A stretch of 60,570 nucleotides of DNA from assembly GCA_903885085.1 (NCBI GenBank), contig CAISHH010000135.1:1-60570 (forward strand). The letters are read 5' to 3'. The notes below the pieces were generated by a model. The model was not told where the DNA came from and made no database searches. It saw only the letters and a list, made by a program, of their open reading frames with translations. Both the position numbers and the translations under genes were made by a program. This document shows positions 1 to 8,920 of this stretch, in pieces (position 1 is the stretch's first letter; each line of letters begins with the position of its first letter). The DNA comes from an uncultured Campylobacterales bacterium. GTDB lineage: Bacteria; Campylobacterota; Campylobacteria; Campylobacterales; Sulfurimonadaceae.

Positions 1-116
1 AATATTGAGAACGACATCCGGCCACCTTGTGCTAGAATTGTGTTACAGAAAATATCTCTTTAAAAGTGGCCGGATATGCTCCGCGTTTACTGGCCGGTTT
101 GAACGCTATACGCATC
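1..116. mobile_element. End of an IS21-family-like insertion sequence (remnant or edge)
   Basis: The stretch holds repeated GGCCGG blocks: GTGGCCGGAT at 66-75, its exact inverted copy ATCCGGCCAC at 16-25, and TGGCCGGTTTGAACGC at 91-106. Multiple terminal repeats of this kind lie after istB in IS21-family elements, where they bind the IstA transposase. No istB coding sequence is visible because the window starts here. The element would end near the CA at 113-114, but the exact boundary is inferred. The window edge may be an assembly break inside this element. Confidence 0.5.
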
Positions 117-279
117 CAAACCATTAGAACGGTTAGAATTTTGCTTTAAAGGTGCTTATTTTCCAAAGGGAATGAAGCTCAAGGATTTAGATAAAAACTT
201 TATTTCAAAAATAGAAAAAAGTATAAAACGCTTTAGTGGAATAGATGCGAAAATATTCCCTTTAAGTTACATTGTTTAA
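115..279 (+). pseudogene. 3' fragment of an unidentified gene next to the IS end
   Basis: A frame is open from just after the putative IS end and stops with TAA at 277-279. It reads about 54 residues, including LERLEFCFKGAYFPKG and a Lys-rich tail ending FPLSYIV. An internal ATG at 172 could give only 35 residues. The frame has no start codon of its own after the IS boundary, so the simplest reading is the C-terminal remnant of a gene cut by the insertion. I do not recognise the family. Confidence 0.35.
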
Positions 280-291
280 ATTTTCAAAAAT

Positions 292-321
292 AGCCCGTGC
301 AAACTCCACACAGTACGGGCT
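292..321. terminator. Inverted repeat after the truncated frame
   Basis: AGCCCGT at 292-298 pairs with ACGGGCT at 315-321 around a 16-nt loop. It lies 12 bases after the stop of the gene fragment. No strong U-run follows, so it may be a weak terminator or a mobile-element structure. The rest of 322-433 shows only AT-rich leader sequence with a possible TATACT -10 box near 396 and a GAAAGGG ribosome site before the 434 gene. Confidence 0.35.
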
Positions 322-433
322 TAAATACACTTCTTAAACTTTGCTTAAAGCATAGCTATTTTCAGAGACAAAACTACTCATCTTTTTATTACGATATACT
401 ATCATTACAATATAACGAAATGAAAGGGTACTG

Positions 434-748
434 ATGAGATTAACGCTCACAGATGATGAGGTAATGGAGTTGATGAAATCAATCGCAAAATCAAACTATC
501 CTCTTTATTCTAAAATACAAAAGCAATATAACGATGATATTAATCGAGACATAACCAAAAAGCAATCATCTATCCAAGAAGCAACAAAGAGCCGAGAACG
601 TACCGCAAAAGCAAAAATCCTCAATGCTATTAATATACTCAGGTTGCAAGGCAAAGAGATCACGCCTTATGCAATTACTAAAGAGAGTGGGTGCAGTTAT
701 AACACGGTTAAAAAATATTATTCCAAAGGGGTATCAGATGGACGCTAA
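434..748 (+). CDS. Small helix-turn-helix protein of mobile-element character
   Basis: This 104-residue protein has a Lys-rich N-terminal half. Its C-terminal segment, about residues 60-100 (ITPYAITKESGCSYNTVKKY), looks like a helix-turn-helix that recognises DNA. That segment recalls the small accessory proteins (DUF6262/TnpC type) of Tn554-like transposons, but the similarity is by eye only. An AAAGGG ribosome site precedes the ATG. Its stop overlaps the start of the next gene by 11 bases, so the two are translationally coupled. It sits between an IS end and rpsU, in a block without housekeeping genes. Function is unknown; a DNA-binding role is inferred. Confidence 0.5.
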   Translation: MRLTLTDDEVMELMKSIAKSNYPLYSKIQKQYNDDINRDITKKQSSIQEATKSRERTAKAKILNAINILRLQGKEITPYAITKESGCSYNTVKKYYSKGVSDGR

Positions 749-1151
749 ACAAAGAGAATTTATTTTGCTTCGAGCTGATGGGATTAGTTACGACAAAATA
801 GCATTGCAACTCAAAACATCAAAAGCGACTTTGATACAATGGAGTAAGCTATTTGAAGATGAAATCAAAGATATACAATTTCAGAGTTTTTTACAGATCA
901 AAGAAACGTACTCATACAGCCAAAAATCAAAATATGAAACGCTACTCAAACAGCTCAATAAGATAGATGATGCAATCCTTGAAGCTGATTTAACGGGTAC
1001 GCAGTTAAAAGACCTCTTCGCTATCAAGAATAATATTTCATCACAGTTGGAAGCGATAGAGAAAAGAATCTCAACTGATGCAAAAGTGACGACTACCAAC
1101 GAGATGGGATACAAAGAACACTTAAGGCTAAAACTAAGTGAAATTGAATAG
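738..1151 (+). CDS. Small HTH plus coiled-coil protein of mobile-element character
   Basis: The track start at 624 lies deep inside the upstream gene, so I prefer the ATG at 738, which has AAAGGGG just upstream and gives 137 residues (MDAKQREFILLRADG). The N-terminal 45 residues resemble a homeodomain-like helix-turn-helix (ISYDKIALQLKTSKATLIQW), as in phage terminase small subunits and transposon regulators. The rest is strongly charged and probably coiled coil. It overlaps the next gene by 14 bases. A DNA-binding accessory role in a phage-like or integrative element is likely, but no family can be named with confidence. Confidence 0.5.
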   Translation: MDAKQREFILLRADGISYDKIALQLKTSKATLIQWSKLFEDEIKDIQFQSFLQIKETYSYSQKSKYETLLKQLNKIDDAILEADLTGTQLKDLFAIKNNISSQLEAIEKRISTDAKVTTTNEMGYKEHLRLKLSEIE

Positions 1152-1488
1152 CCTGCAAGCGATAAGAGAGCTTAAAAGTGTTGGAAGCTTACCAAGTATC
1201 AAACCGATGATATACAAGCGTGTAACGATAGATAAAAGCCGTTTTAGTGCTATTGAACTTCTCAATCACTCAAGTAGTATGTGTTTATTTGCTATGAGAT
1301 TATTACACGATGAAATCAAAGTAACAAATAAGACTCAATCTCTTCAAATTGCAATGAATGAAATTTTAAAACTAAACTCTATAATCTCAAAAGATGATTA
1401 TTATCTGATGAGCGACTACACAAAAAAAGATACAAAGAAGTCGTACAAAGAGATAGGATTAAAAGCCAAACATCTTGAAAGATGGTAA
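1138..1488 (+). CDS. Hypothetical protein, third gene of the small island operon
   Basis: This 116-residue protein starts at GTG 1138, inside the end of the preceding gene, which supports one transcript for all three small genes. It is mainly helical and basic, with no membrane segment, no Cys cluster and no recognisable catalytic motif. The C-terminus (YKEIGLKAKHLERW) is basic. I do not recognise a family. Overlapping stop/start joints across all three genes are typical of phage or integrative-element operons. The 189 bases after it, to the rpsU terminator, show no further gene. Confidence 0.45.
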   Translation: MKLNSLQAIRELKSVGSLPSIKPMIYKRVTIDKSRFSAIELLNHSSSMCLFAMRLLHDEIKVTNKTQSLQIAMNEILKLNSIISKDDYYLMSDYTKKDTKKSYKEIGLKAKHLERW

Positions 1489-1657
1489 AACCATACAAAA
1501 CCGATTTTAGACCTAAAAAGATGATTATTTTGAAATTTACAAAAAGGGATTTTTCAATAATAAAAAGTAGAAATTTTAGTGAGTAGGTATAAATGAGGTA
1601 GAAATGAGCTTCAAAAAGAAAACTTAAAAAGCTTTGGAAGTCCGTAGAATAGGAGAA

Positions 1658-1677
1658 TACAAGCCCGAAGGCTTATA
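1658..1677 (-). terminator. UUCG-loop hairpin after rpsU
   Basis: Read on the minus strand, AAGCC-TTCG-GGCTT follows directly after the rpsU stop codon, and flanking bases extend the stem through a T-G pair. UUCG is a very stable tetraloop. Only a weak U-rich tail follows (GTATTCTCC), so termination may be partial. Confidence 0.55.
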
Positions 1678-1890
1678 CTATAGGCGTGATTCATAACGTC
1701 TCATCATGTAGAGGCGTTTAAGCATTTTCTTACGAGCGCTAATTTTGTCTTTCTTACGCTTTTCAGTCGCTGTTTCGTGGAAACGGCGAGCACGCGCTTC
1801 AGTTACAATCAGATTTCTATCTGTTTGTTTCTTGAAACGGCGGTAAGAAGCATCAAAATTATCGTCATGGCGTAATACGATACCAGGCAT
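1678..1890 (-). CDS. rpsU: 30S ribosomal protein S21
   Basis: This 70-residue basic protein matches bS21 over its full length: [20 protein letters not shown] at the N-terminus, then Arg/Lys-rich helices, ending [12 protein letters not shown]. bS21 joins the small ribosomal subunit late and contacts the 3' end of 16S rRNA near the anti-Shine-Dalgarno region. The gene is monocistronic here, with its own hairpin terminator and an AT-rich upstream region of 74 bases. The three small genes on its left run toward it on the other strand, so this gene marks the right edge of the mobile block. Confidence 0.95.
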   Translation of the reverse strand: MPGIVLRHDDNFDASYRRFKKQTDRNLIVTEARARRFHETATEKRKKDKISARKKMLKRLYMMRRYESRL

Positions 1891-1964
1891 TCACATCACC
1901 CACTTTCTTTTAAAATTTTTGAAAGCGAATTGTAGCATAAGTTTTTCTTAAAACCTAATTTACT

Positions 1965-4900
1965 TTAACATTTTGCGATGTGCTGTTTTACGAAAACCTC
2001 AAATTCACTCGCTGGGATCGGCCTGCTAAAGTAATATCCTTGTATCTCATTACAGCCGTTTTGTTGTAAAAACTCTAACTGATCTCTTGTCTCCACACCC
2101 TCCGCAATCGTTATCATGTTAAGATTGTGAGCCATACTGATTATTGTTTTGACAATATTTCTATCATCAAGATTTTCATTAATATCACAAATAAAGGATT
2201 GATCTATTTTCAGTTTATATACGCTGAATTTTTTGAGATAACTCAAAGATGAATATCCAGTTCCAAAATCATCGATTGACATTCGTATCCCATGACTGTG
2301 AAGCTCATTCATAATAGCTATAGCATCCATTGGATCTTGCATCGTAATACTTTCTGTAAGCTCCAACTCAAGATACTCGGATGAAACTCCACTCTCTTCT
2401 AACGCACTTAAAACTAGAGAGATAAGTTTAGGATGGCGAAATTGAACAGCTGAGAGATTGATAGCCATAAGAAAAGGTTTCATTCCTTCATCTATCCACT
2501 TTTTCAGCTGCTCTAAGGCAGTACGAAGCACCCACTCGCCAATGGCAATAATTTGTCCACTACTTTCTGCAATAGGGATAAACTCTGCTGGAGAAACCAT
2601 TCCAAGTGTTGGATGTTTCCAGCGAAGCAAAGCTTCACTTCCAACTAATTTCTCTGTCATCGCATCGATCTGCGGCTGATAATAAACCTCTAATTCATCA
2701 TTCTCTATTGCCTGACGTAAAGCATTTTCAATTTGAAGATTACGAGCTGCACTTATTTGAAGTTCAGAAGTATAAAAACGATAGCAGTTTCGCCCATCAT
2801 TTTTTGCACGATACATCGCAACATCAGCGGCTTGAAATAAAGTCTGAAAATCTTTACCATCCATCGGGTACATGGCAATTCCGATGGATGGAGTAACTGT
2901 AAGATCATGATCTTCAATCTGATATACTTGAGAGATAATATGTGTCACCTTTTCAGCGAAATGAATAGCTCCATCAACGTCAGCGTCTGGAAGCAGAATA
3001 ACGAACTCATCACCCCCTTGACGAGAAAGAGTATCGCCATATCGTGTAATCAACTTCATGCGTGAAGCAATTTCAACCAAAAGAGTGTCACCCACAGAGT
3101 GTCCAAGCGTATCGTTAATATTTTTAAAATGATCCAGATCAAGAAGCATTACCGCTAGTGAAGTATCTGTTCTATCGGCAATACTAATTGCATGCTGAGC
3201 CCTATCGTTAAGTAATAGTCTATTTGGCAATCCCGTCAAAGCATCAAAATGCGCCAACCACTCAACTTGATCCTGCGCTGTTTTTTGAGCCGTAACATCT
3301 TGCATTGAACCGCGAATGCGAATGACTTCCCCATTTTCGATAGCCGGAGTACCAATGGTACGTATCCATTTATCATTTCCCTTGAGCGTTCTCATCTGAA
3401 GTTCCAAATCATAAGGAGTATGATCCATAACAGCTAGATCTATAGCATTTTTGATTTTTTGAAGCCACTCACCGTGATAGACACTAAGCCCTATCTCTAA
3501 AGATGTAAGATCGTTTGGATCCATATCATGAATACGAGACACTTCAGCAGTCCACTCCCCTTCCCCTGTTTTTACATCAAATTCCCATGCTCCTACATGA
3601 GCCATTGCACTCATATCTTCTAAGAGTTTTTCTGTTTTTATTAAGCGATTTTGTGCCTCTTGTTGTTTCGCTTTACGATCAAAATTGTCCATAGCAAAAC
3701 TGAGTTCTGTTGTCATTTCTTGAATTAATTTTTGACTTAATGTATCAAATGCATTCAGGGTGGTAGAATAAAGGGTAAAAGCTCCTATAACTTTGCCGTT
3801 TTGATAAAAAGGGATCGAAGCAGAAGCTTGTAAGCCCATTGTTTTAGCTTTTTCCTGCCACGGAGCCGTAGAAGGATCATTCATAAAATCCTGACACCAA
3901 ACTGGATGTTTTTCACGAACGGCAGTACCAGTAGGTCCTTGTCCAAAAAGAACATCCCCGCGGGTAGAAATTTCGATTTCATCAAGATAATGATGCACAT
4001 CTCCGTAAGAAGCAGCGAGACATATCGTCTCCTCTTGCTTATCGACAAGACCTATCCATGACATACTCATCCCACCGAGGGTAACGGCATATTTACAGAT
4101 CTGCTCAAAAAGCTCTTGGGGATTTAGTGCATGGATAATCACCTGATTACATTGACTCAAAGTTGCATACATCTGAGTCAGTCGCTGTATAGATATTTTG
4201 TCTTTATTTTGCTGAGTTATATCGATCATAGAAGCTATTGTTTGACCGCTATCTGGTAAATAAACAGCAGTAACAGATCCCAGTCCCTTTTTTCCCTTGG
4301 CAGAAACAAAATTAAATTCATACCGATCCGGTATTGTTTCATCAAATGAACGTCTAAGATGATAGGTTTTCATCCGTTCTTTATCTACGTCATCTACAAA
4401 ATTTAAAAAAGAGGTTCCAACCAATGACTCTTTCGATGATTCTGCAAGCTCTAAGAACTGCTCATTAGCTAAAGCAATAGTCCCATCCGCTTCTATAATA
4501 GCCGTACATGTACCGTTTCTTTCAAACAAGGTACGATATCTATTTTCTTGATTTTTAAGATTAGTGATATCGCGTGCAATTCCCAAGATACCGATTAAAT
4601 TATGAGCATCATCATACAAAGGTGTTTTAACCGTCTCGAAAAGACCTCTATATCCGTTATCAGCGAACGTCAGCCACTCTTCATTGCGGCTTGGTCCATC
4701 GGCTTCCATCGCCAAGCGATCATTTACACGGAAAAAATCGGCAAGTTCCTTGTCTACAAAATCGTAGTCTGTTTTTCCAACAATATCTTTTTCTTTACTG
4801 CCAAACAAACGTTCAAACGCAGGGTTGCATGCGAGATAAACTCCATCACTGCTTTTAAGCCAAATTAGATCTTCAATTGTGTCTATAATATCATTGAGCT

Positions 4901-5333
4901 GGGATATTGTTTGATTGTATTCTTGATAAGAAAAAAGATAGCTTGAATGACGATCTCTTACAAAACTATTTTCTGGCACATTCTCAGAAATATCTCGATT
5001 TTTCGGTAAAAAGTTCAAATTTTCAAGGATATGGATAGAAACAGGAAGAGAGAAATCCGAGAGCTGAGTTCTTATAGAGCGGCTTAAATAAGGCTGTTGA
5101 TTTAGTATGAGAGTTTCACTACACTCAGAAACATCTCCACTTTTCAACGACTTCAAACAGCTTTCAAGCGGACCATCACGCACAGGTAGGATTTCATAAT
5201 AGGGACGTCCGACCACCTCTTCAAGTTTTTTTTCACAAAATGAAAGATAAGCATCATTCGCAAAAACAATTTTATACTCACTATCGTGAACAAAAATTAA
5301 ATCTTTAATAAGATTAAAAACCTGTAGATACAT
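1965..5333 (-). CDS. PAS/PAS/PAS/GAF/PAS-GGDEF-EAL c-di-GMP signalling protein
   Basis: This large soluble protein of 1122 residues has PAS modules at about 1-105, 140-260 and 265-375, a GAF domain at about 390-555, a further PAS at about 575-690, then GGDEF and EAL domains. The cyclase signature GGDEF is intact at 773-777 with an inhibitory RxxD site (RYGD) five residues before it. The EAL signature is intact at 900-902 (SEALLRW) and the DDFGTGYSS loop is present. It could therefore both make and break c-di-GMP. No membrane segment is seen, so it senses cytoplasmic signals. It stands alone, 66 bases downstream of the helicase gene. Confidence 0.9.
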   Translation of the reverse strand: MYLQVFNLIKDLIFVHDSEYKIVFANDAYLSFCEKKLEEVVGRPYYEILPVRDGPLESCLKSLKSGDVSECSETLILNQQPYLSRSIRTQLSDFSLPVSIHILENLNFLPKNRDISENVPENSFVRDRHSSYLFSYQEYNQTISQLNDIIDTIEDLIWLKSSDGVYLACNPAFERLFGSKEKDIVGKTDYDFVDKELADFFRVNDRLAMEADGPSRNEEWLTFADNGYRGLFETVKTPLYDDAHNLIGILGIARDITNLKNQENRYRTLFERNGTCTAIIEADGTIALANEQFLELAESSKESLVGTSFLNFVDDVDKERMKTYHLRRSFDETIPDRYEFNFVSAKGKKGLGSVTAVYLPDSGQTIASMIDITQQNKDKISIQRLTQMYATLSQCNQVIIHALNPQELFEQICKYAVTLGGMSMSWIGLVDKQEETICLAASYGDVHHYLDEIEISTRGDVLFGQGPTGTAVREKHPVWCQDFMNDPSTAPWQEKAKTMGLQASASIPFYQNGKVIGAFTLYSTTLNAFDTLSQKLIQEMTTELSFAMDNFDRKAKQQEAQNRLIKTEKLLEDMSAMAHVGAWEFDVKTGEGEWTAEVSRIHDMDPNDLTSLEIGLSVYHGEWLQKIKNAIDLAVMDHTPYDLELQMRTLKGNDKWIRTIGTPAIENGEVIRIRGSMQDVTAQKTAQDQVEWLAHFDALTGLPNRLLLNDRAQHAISIADRTDTSLAVMLLDLDHFKNINDTLGHSVGDTLLVEIASRMKLITRYGDTLSRQGGDEFVILLPDADVDGAIHFAEKVTHIISQVYQIEDHDLTVTPSIGIAMYPMDGKDFQTLFQAADVAMYRAKNDGRNCYRFYTSELQISAARNLQIENALRQAIENDELEVYYQPQIDAMTEKLVGSEALLRWKHPTLGMVSPAEFIPIAESSGQIIAIGEWVLRTALEQLKKWIDEGMKPFLMAINLSAVQFRHPKLISLVLSALEESGVSSEYLELELTESITMQDPMDAIAIMNELHSHGIRMSIDDFGTGYSSLSYLKKFSVYKLKIDQSFICDINENLDDRNIVKTIISMAHNLNMITIAEGVETRDQLEFLQQNGCNEIQGYYFSRPIPASEFEVFVKQHIAKC

Positions 5334-5399
5334 CAGACGACCCTCTCTTCAAAATATACTAGATATAGTATAACATAAATGGATTACTATATTTTATAC

Positions 5400-8180
5400 C
5401 TATCCATGTCTTTTTCCTTTATACTCTTTTCTAAAACAGCTCTGGCAAATACCATAGTTTGAGTTCAGAGGAAGCGGTTTTGTACACATCCTGCATCTTG
5501 GCACAAAGTGGCTATTTTTGAGAGAGTTTTCTATATATCTGTTGAGTACACTTCTAAAATGTCTTGCATTGTCCGCATCTATGAAAAACTCATCAAATCT
5601 GTAACTAAGCCATAAATAAAGTGTGATCTCTTTAACACGATCCTCTATTTCAAGGAGCTCTTCCATCGTGCTTGCAAACTCGCTTTTCATCTCAGGAGGC
5701 AAATACATGATAGGTTCTTTTTGCTCTAACTTATGCACATAGCGCTCAAATGAAGCCACAATAAATGGCGATTTAAGTGTCAGCGGCGCAGAAGCGAGAT
5801 GATATTTTGCCGCGATATCGATATCATATCCATCGACTATTTTTGCCGCTTCAAGCATTGTTTCAATATTTGCCGCGGTAAAAGGACCATTAAACTTCAT
5901 ATTTTCAACAAAAAACTCTAAAATTTTTGTAAGTGAAGTCTCTTCTAAAATAGAGCCAACAAGTTTGATGTGATCAAGATTTGCCATCACTTTAAAAGGA
6001 ATATCCACAGGTTTTGCAGGTTTTGACATATTTTTTTCGATTACATGTAAGGCATCGCTTTTAAGCGCGCCGACATAGCCGACTTCATTGAGTCCGTAAC
6101 GTCCCGCGCGTCCTGAGATCTGATGAATCTCTGAGGGTGTCAAAAAGCGGTCTTTTTCACCGTCAAACTTAATGACTTTAGAGAAAAGAATCGTCTTAAT
6201 TGGCAAGTTCATTCCCATTGCGATAGCATCGGTGGCAATTAAAATATCCGTCTCTTTTTCTCGAAATCTTCTTGCTTCCTCACGTCTAACTTCTGGCGAG
6301 AGATTGCCATAGACGACACTTACTTTGTAACTGCGTGAGAAGTTTTGTTTGAGACGTAAGACATCTTTTCTTGAAAATGCAATGATGGCGGTTGCTGGCA
6401 TAACATCCGCTATCGCCGTCGCTGTTGGAAGAAGTTTGAGAGGATTTTTTCTCTCAAATTCTATGATGGTGAGTTTCTCTCCAAGATACTCAGCAAGCGC
6501 GACGATAGCATCTTTTGCATTGATAGAACCCGTCATGATGATCTTTTTCGCAGGTGCACCGATGATGGCATTTGCCCATGCCCAGCCGCGATCACGGTCA
6601 TCAAGCATTTGCACCTCATCGATAACACAGACATCTACGTCAACATCGAAGTTGAGCATCTCGATGGTCGAGCTGATATGTGTCGCCTCTTCGTTAATGA
6701 GCTGTTCTTCACCTGTTATAAGTGAAGCATCGACTCCACTCGCATTTAAGTCCTCATAGCCCTCTAACGCCAAGAGTCGGAGCGGTGCGAGGTAATAACC
6801 TGTGTCTGCTTTTTTTAAAGCTTGCAGTGCTTCGTATGTTTTACCGCTGTTAGTTGGTCCGATGTGTAAAATCAACTCTCGTTTCATAGAACGAGCGATA
6901 GGAAAAAGGTTTTTAAAGTCGCGAATAGTTCGAGCTAAGAGCATCTGTTTTTGACGTTTTAAAAGCTCCTCTTGAATCTGCTTATTAAAGGCGTAAATAA
7001 TTTTTCTATGTGTTTTTGCAGAGATACTGAGTGTGTTATAAAGATACGGAGAAAGGTGTTCAAACACTATTTCAAGAAGCTCTTGTTTTGGAAGTTGTAA
7101 AAGTGTCGAAGCTTTTTGACACTCATCGACAAGAAGATTGAACTCTTTTACAAACTCATCTTCTTGCTCTTTTTTTGCCATCTCTATTTGAGTATTGAGT
7201 GAAAGATCCTGCCCATTCCAGATAAGTTTGAAAAGTTCTTCTAACTCTATAACAACGTGTACTTCATATTTTATCTCGATATCAAGATCACTAAAATCAA
7301 ACTTCTCTTTTGAAGTCAATACAACATCATCTTGGCTTACATGTAAGCCCTCAACACTTGAATATTGTTTTAAGATAACAGCTAACAAAGTTTCACTCAA
7401 AGGTGGAAGTTTTAAATCAGCTGTCGGAGAAGCGGTTTTTAGAGCAGTGAGTATCTGTTGATCGCTGAGATATGGGTGTGGAGATTTGAGATTCTTTATA
7501 AATTCATCCACCTCTTTTTGCTTTCTCAAAGTTGCAGTCATCTTTAATGACTCTATTTTTCCTATCAGATGTTCATCATTTTCAGCAATCAGTTCATCAA
7601 TATCTATAACAGATGTTTTTAAAACTGTTATTTTTTTAAAACTCTGCTCTGAAGTTGTTATAGCAATGGAAGCGTTAAATTCAAGTCTATCATCATTGTC
7701 AAATTTGCCATCTAGGGCTTTTTGCAGACGCTCTTTTTTCTTTTCAAATCTTAGATGTCTGAGTTTTGATTCTATCTTTGCGTAAGTGATTTTTTTACTT
7801 CTTACATCTAAAAATGCACCAAATATCTGCAAACGCTCATCTGGGGAAAGGTCTTTAAACTCTTCTAAAAGCGAGTCTATCTTCTCCTCTTTTTCCATTG
7901 AGGGTTCAGGCGCTGTGAGTGGAGGATAAAGCTTTTTATCTGCTTGAAAAAAGTGCAAGATATCATCACGCACCATCGTATCGCCGGTAGACCAAAGCTG
8001 ACGGAGTGCGCGTAAAAGCTCTTTTTTATTAAACTCCACATCGAAGAGACCAATGGTGTGAGCAAGCTCTATAAGTGTTTTTTCATCAACACGTTCTATC
8101 CCAACATCAAAAGGATCATCGCCGAAAAAATGTCTTATTTTTGTATTTATTTTTATTGAGTGTTTATTTTTCTTTGCCAT
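5400..8180 (-). CDS. Suv3-type ATP-dependent RNA helicase with C-terminal zinc ribbon
   Basis: This 926-residue protein carries a Suv3-like superfamily 2 core. Walker A is GPTNSGKT at 441-448, the Walker B equivalent is DEVQ at 521-524, and motif VI is QISGRAGRYG at 687-696. About 430 residues with no recognisable domain precede the core. The extreme C-terminus holds a CxxC-x13-CxxC finger (CRMC...CQSC), which fits a nucleic-acid-binding zinc ribbon. Suv3 relatives unwind RNA for degradation in mitochondria. In Campylobacterota the substrate is not established. The start overlaps the metal permease gene by 28 bases. Two CTTACATGTAAG-type palindromes lie inside the gene, both read as Leu-His-Val. 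Confidence 0.85.
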   Translation of the reverse strand: MAKKNKHSIKINTKIRHFFGDDPFDVGIERVDEKTLIELAHTIGLFDVEFNKKELLRALRQLWSTGDTMVRDDILHFFQADKKLYPPLTAPEPSMEKEEKIDSLLEEFKDLSPDERLQIFGAFLDVRSKKITYAKIESKLRHLRFEKKKERLQKALDGKFDNDDRLEFNASIAITTSEQSFKKITVLKTSVIDIDELIAENDEHLIGKIESLKMTATLRKQKEVDEFIKNLKSPHPYLSDQQILTALKTASPTADLKLPPLSETLLAVILKQYSSVEGLHVSQDDVVLTSKEKFDFSDLDIEIKYEVHVVIELEELFKLIWNGQDLSLNTQIEMAKKEQEDEFVKEFNLLVDECQKASTLLQLPKQELLEIVFEHLSPYLYNTLSISAKTHRKIIYAFNKQIQEELLKRQKQMLLARTIRDFKNLFPIARSMKRELILHIGPTNSGKTYEALQALKKADTGYYLAPLRLLALEGYEDLNASGVDASLITGEEQLINEEATHISSTIEMLNFDVDVDVCVIDEVQMLDDRDRGWAWANAIIGAPAKKIIMTGSINAKDAIVALAEYLGEKLTIIEFERKNPLKLLPTATAIADVMPATAIIAFSRKDVLRLKQNFSRSYKVSVVYGNLSPEVRREEARRFREKETDILIATDAIAMGMNLPIKTILFSKVIKFDGEKDRFLTPSEIHQISGRAGRYGLNEVGYVGALKSDALHVIEKNMSKPAKPVDIPFKVMANLDHIKLVGSILEETSLTKILEFFVENMKFNGPFTAANIETMLEAAKIVDGYDIDIAAKYHLASAPLTLKSPFIVASFERYVHKLEQKEPIMYLPPEMKSEFASTMEELLEIEDRVKEITLYLWLSYRFDEFFIDADNARHFRSVLNRYIENSLKNSHFVPRCRMCTKPLPLNSNYGICQSCFRKEYKGKRHG
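6041..6050. repeat. Palindromic repeat TTACATGTAA, copy 1
   Basis: Exact 10-bp copy inside the Suv3-type helicase gene, read as Leu-His-Val. Confidence 0.85.
7334..7349. repeat. Palindromic repeat, copy 2 (16-bp perfect palindrome)
   Basis: GGCTTACATGTAAGCC is the longest single palindromic copy. It lies inside the helicase gene, read as Gly-Leu-His-Val-Ser. Confidence 0.9.
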
Positions 8181-8920
8181 ACATAATTGTATCCAATTAC
8201 TAGCATTATGGATGTTACTACAAGTGTAAATATAATGGTGTATCCCGTTGGAAGATCATAAGTATATGAGAGAAAAAGTGCCGCGATAACACTCAGTGAA
8301 CCAAAGATCCAAGCATACGCGAACTTGTTGAATCTGCTCTGCACGACTGCAATATATGCCGGTGCGATGAGTAGAGCAAAGACGACTAAAACTCCCGCTT
8401 CCTGCACAGACGAAGTCACGGTAATGGCAAGCATCGTAAAAAAAAGGATCTCTTTTTTCATCCCGCTCAACCTAGGATAAACAAAAAACATAATAACACC
8501 TACAAACGCGTAGATACCTGTACTTTTAAATACATCAGAAGAAGAGACAAATAAAATATCTGCCGCGCTTAGTTTGCTATAAAGCTCAGTTCCCTCGGCG
8601 CTTTGAGCCAAAATAAGCATAATTGCAGAAACTCCAAATGCATACAAAAGTCCTATAAAAGCTTCAATATGCTGAAGTTTAGCGTTTGCCCATGTTATAA
8701 CACCCGCACCCAAAAGTGCAAACAAAAGCGTCATCTCTGTTTGCGCGTTCCCGTGCATAAAAGCGATGCTTATCGCCATCCCGATAGCTGCGATCTGCCC
8801 GATAGCGAGGTCGGTAAAGATAACACCGCGCTTTATAATCTCGATTCCAAATATCGCGTGTACAAAAACAAGCGATATAGCCAGCACGAAGGCCGGCCAT
8901 AAAAGTTCTATTATTTGCAT
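8153..8920 (-). CDS. Zinc/manganese-type ABC transporter permease (ZnuB-like)
   Basis: This 255-residue protein has about eight hydrophobic segments and belongs to the ABC-3 metal permease family (ZnuB/TroC/MntB). Typical features are the FxxAIGQIAAIG segment near residue 40 and SSVQEAGVLVVFALLIAPA near 170-190, which is the family's coupling region. It overlaps the binding-protein gene by 10 bases and is surely co-transcribed with it. The usual ATPase (ZnuC) is not found anywhere in the window, so it must be encoded elsewhere or borrowed. The metal is inferred from the family; zinc is likelier than manganese given the His-rich neighbours. Confidence 0.85.
   Translation of the reverse strand: MQIIELLWPAFVLAISLVFVHAIFGIEIIKRGVIFTDLAIGQIAAIGMAISIAFMHGNAQTEMTLLFALLGAGVITWANAKLQHIEAFIGLLYAFGVSAIMLILAQSAEGTELYSKLSAADILFVSSSDVFKSTGIYAFVGVIMFFVYPRLSGMKKEILFFTMLAITVTSSVQEAGVLVVFALLIAPAYIAVVQSRFNKFAYAWIFGSLSVIAALFLSYTYDLPTGYTIIFTLVVTSIMLVIGYNYVWQRKINTQ

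Noticed and set aside
624-737. Longer start of the second island ORF.
   Set aside because: These 38 codons overlap the upstream gene in another frame, and ATG 738 has a proper ribosome site.
4504-4513. GTACATGTAC palindrome in the large GGDEF-EAL gene.
   Set aside because: Two outer bases differ from TTACATGTAA. A 10-bp palindrome of this kind can arise by chance.
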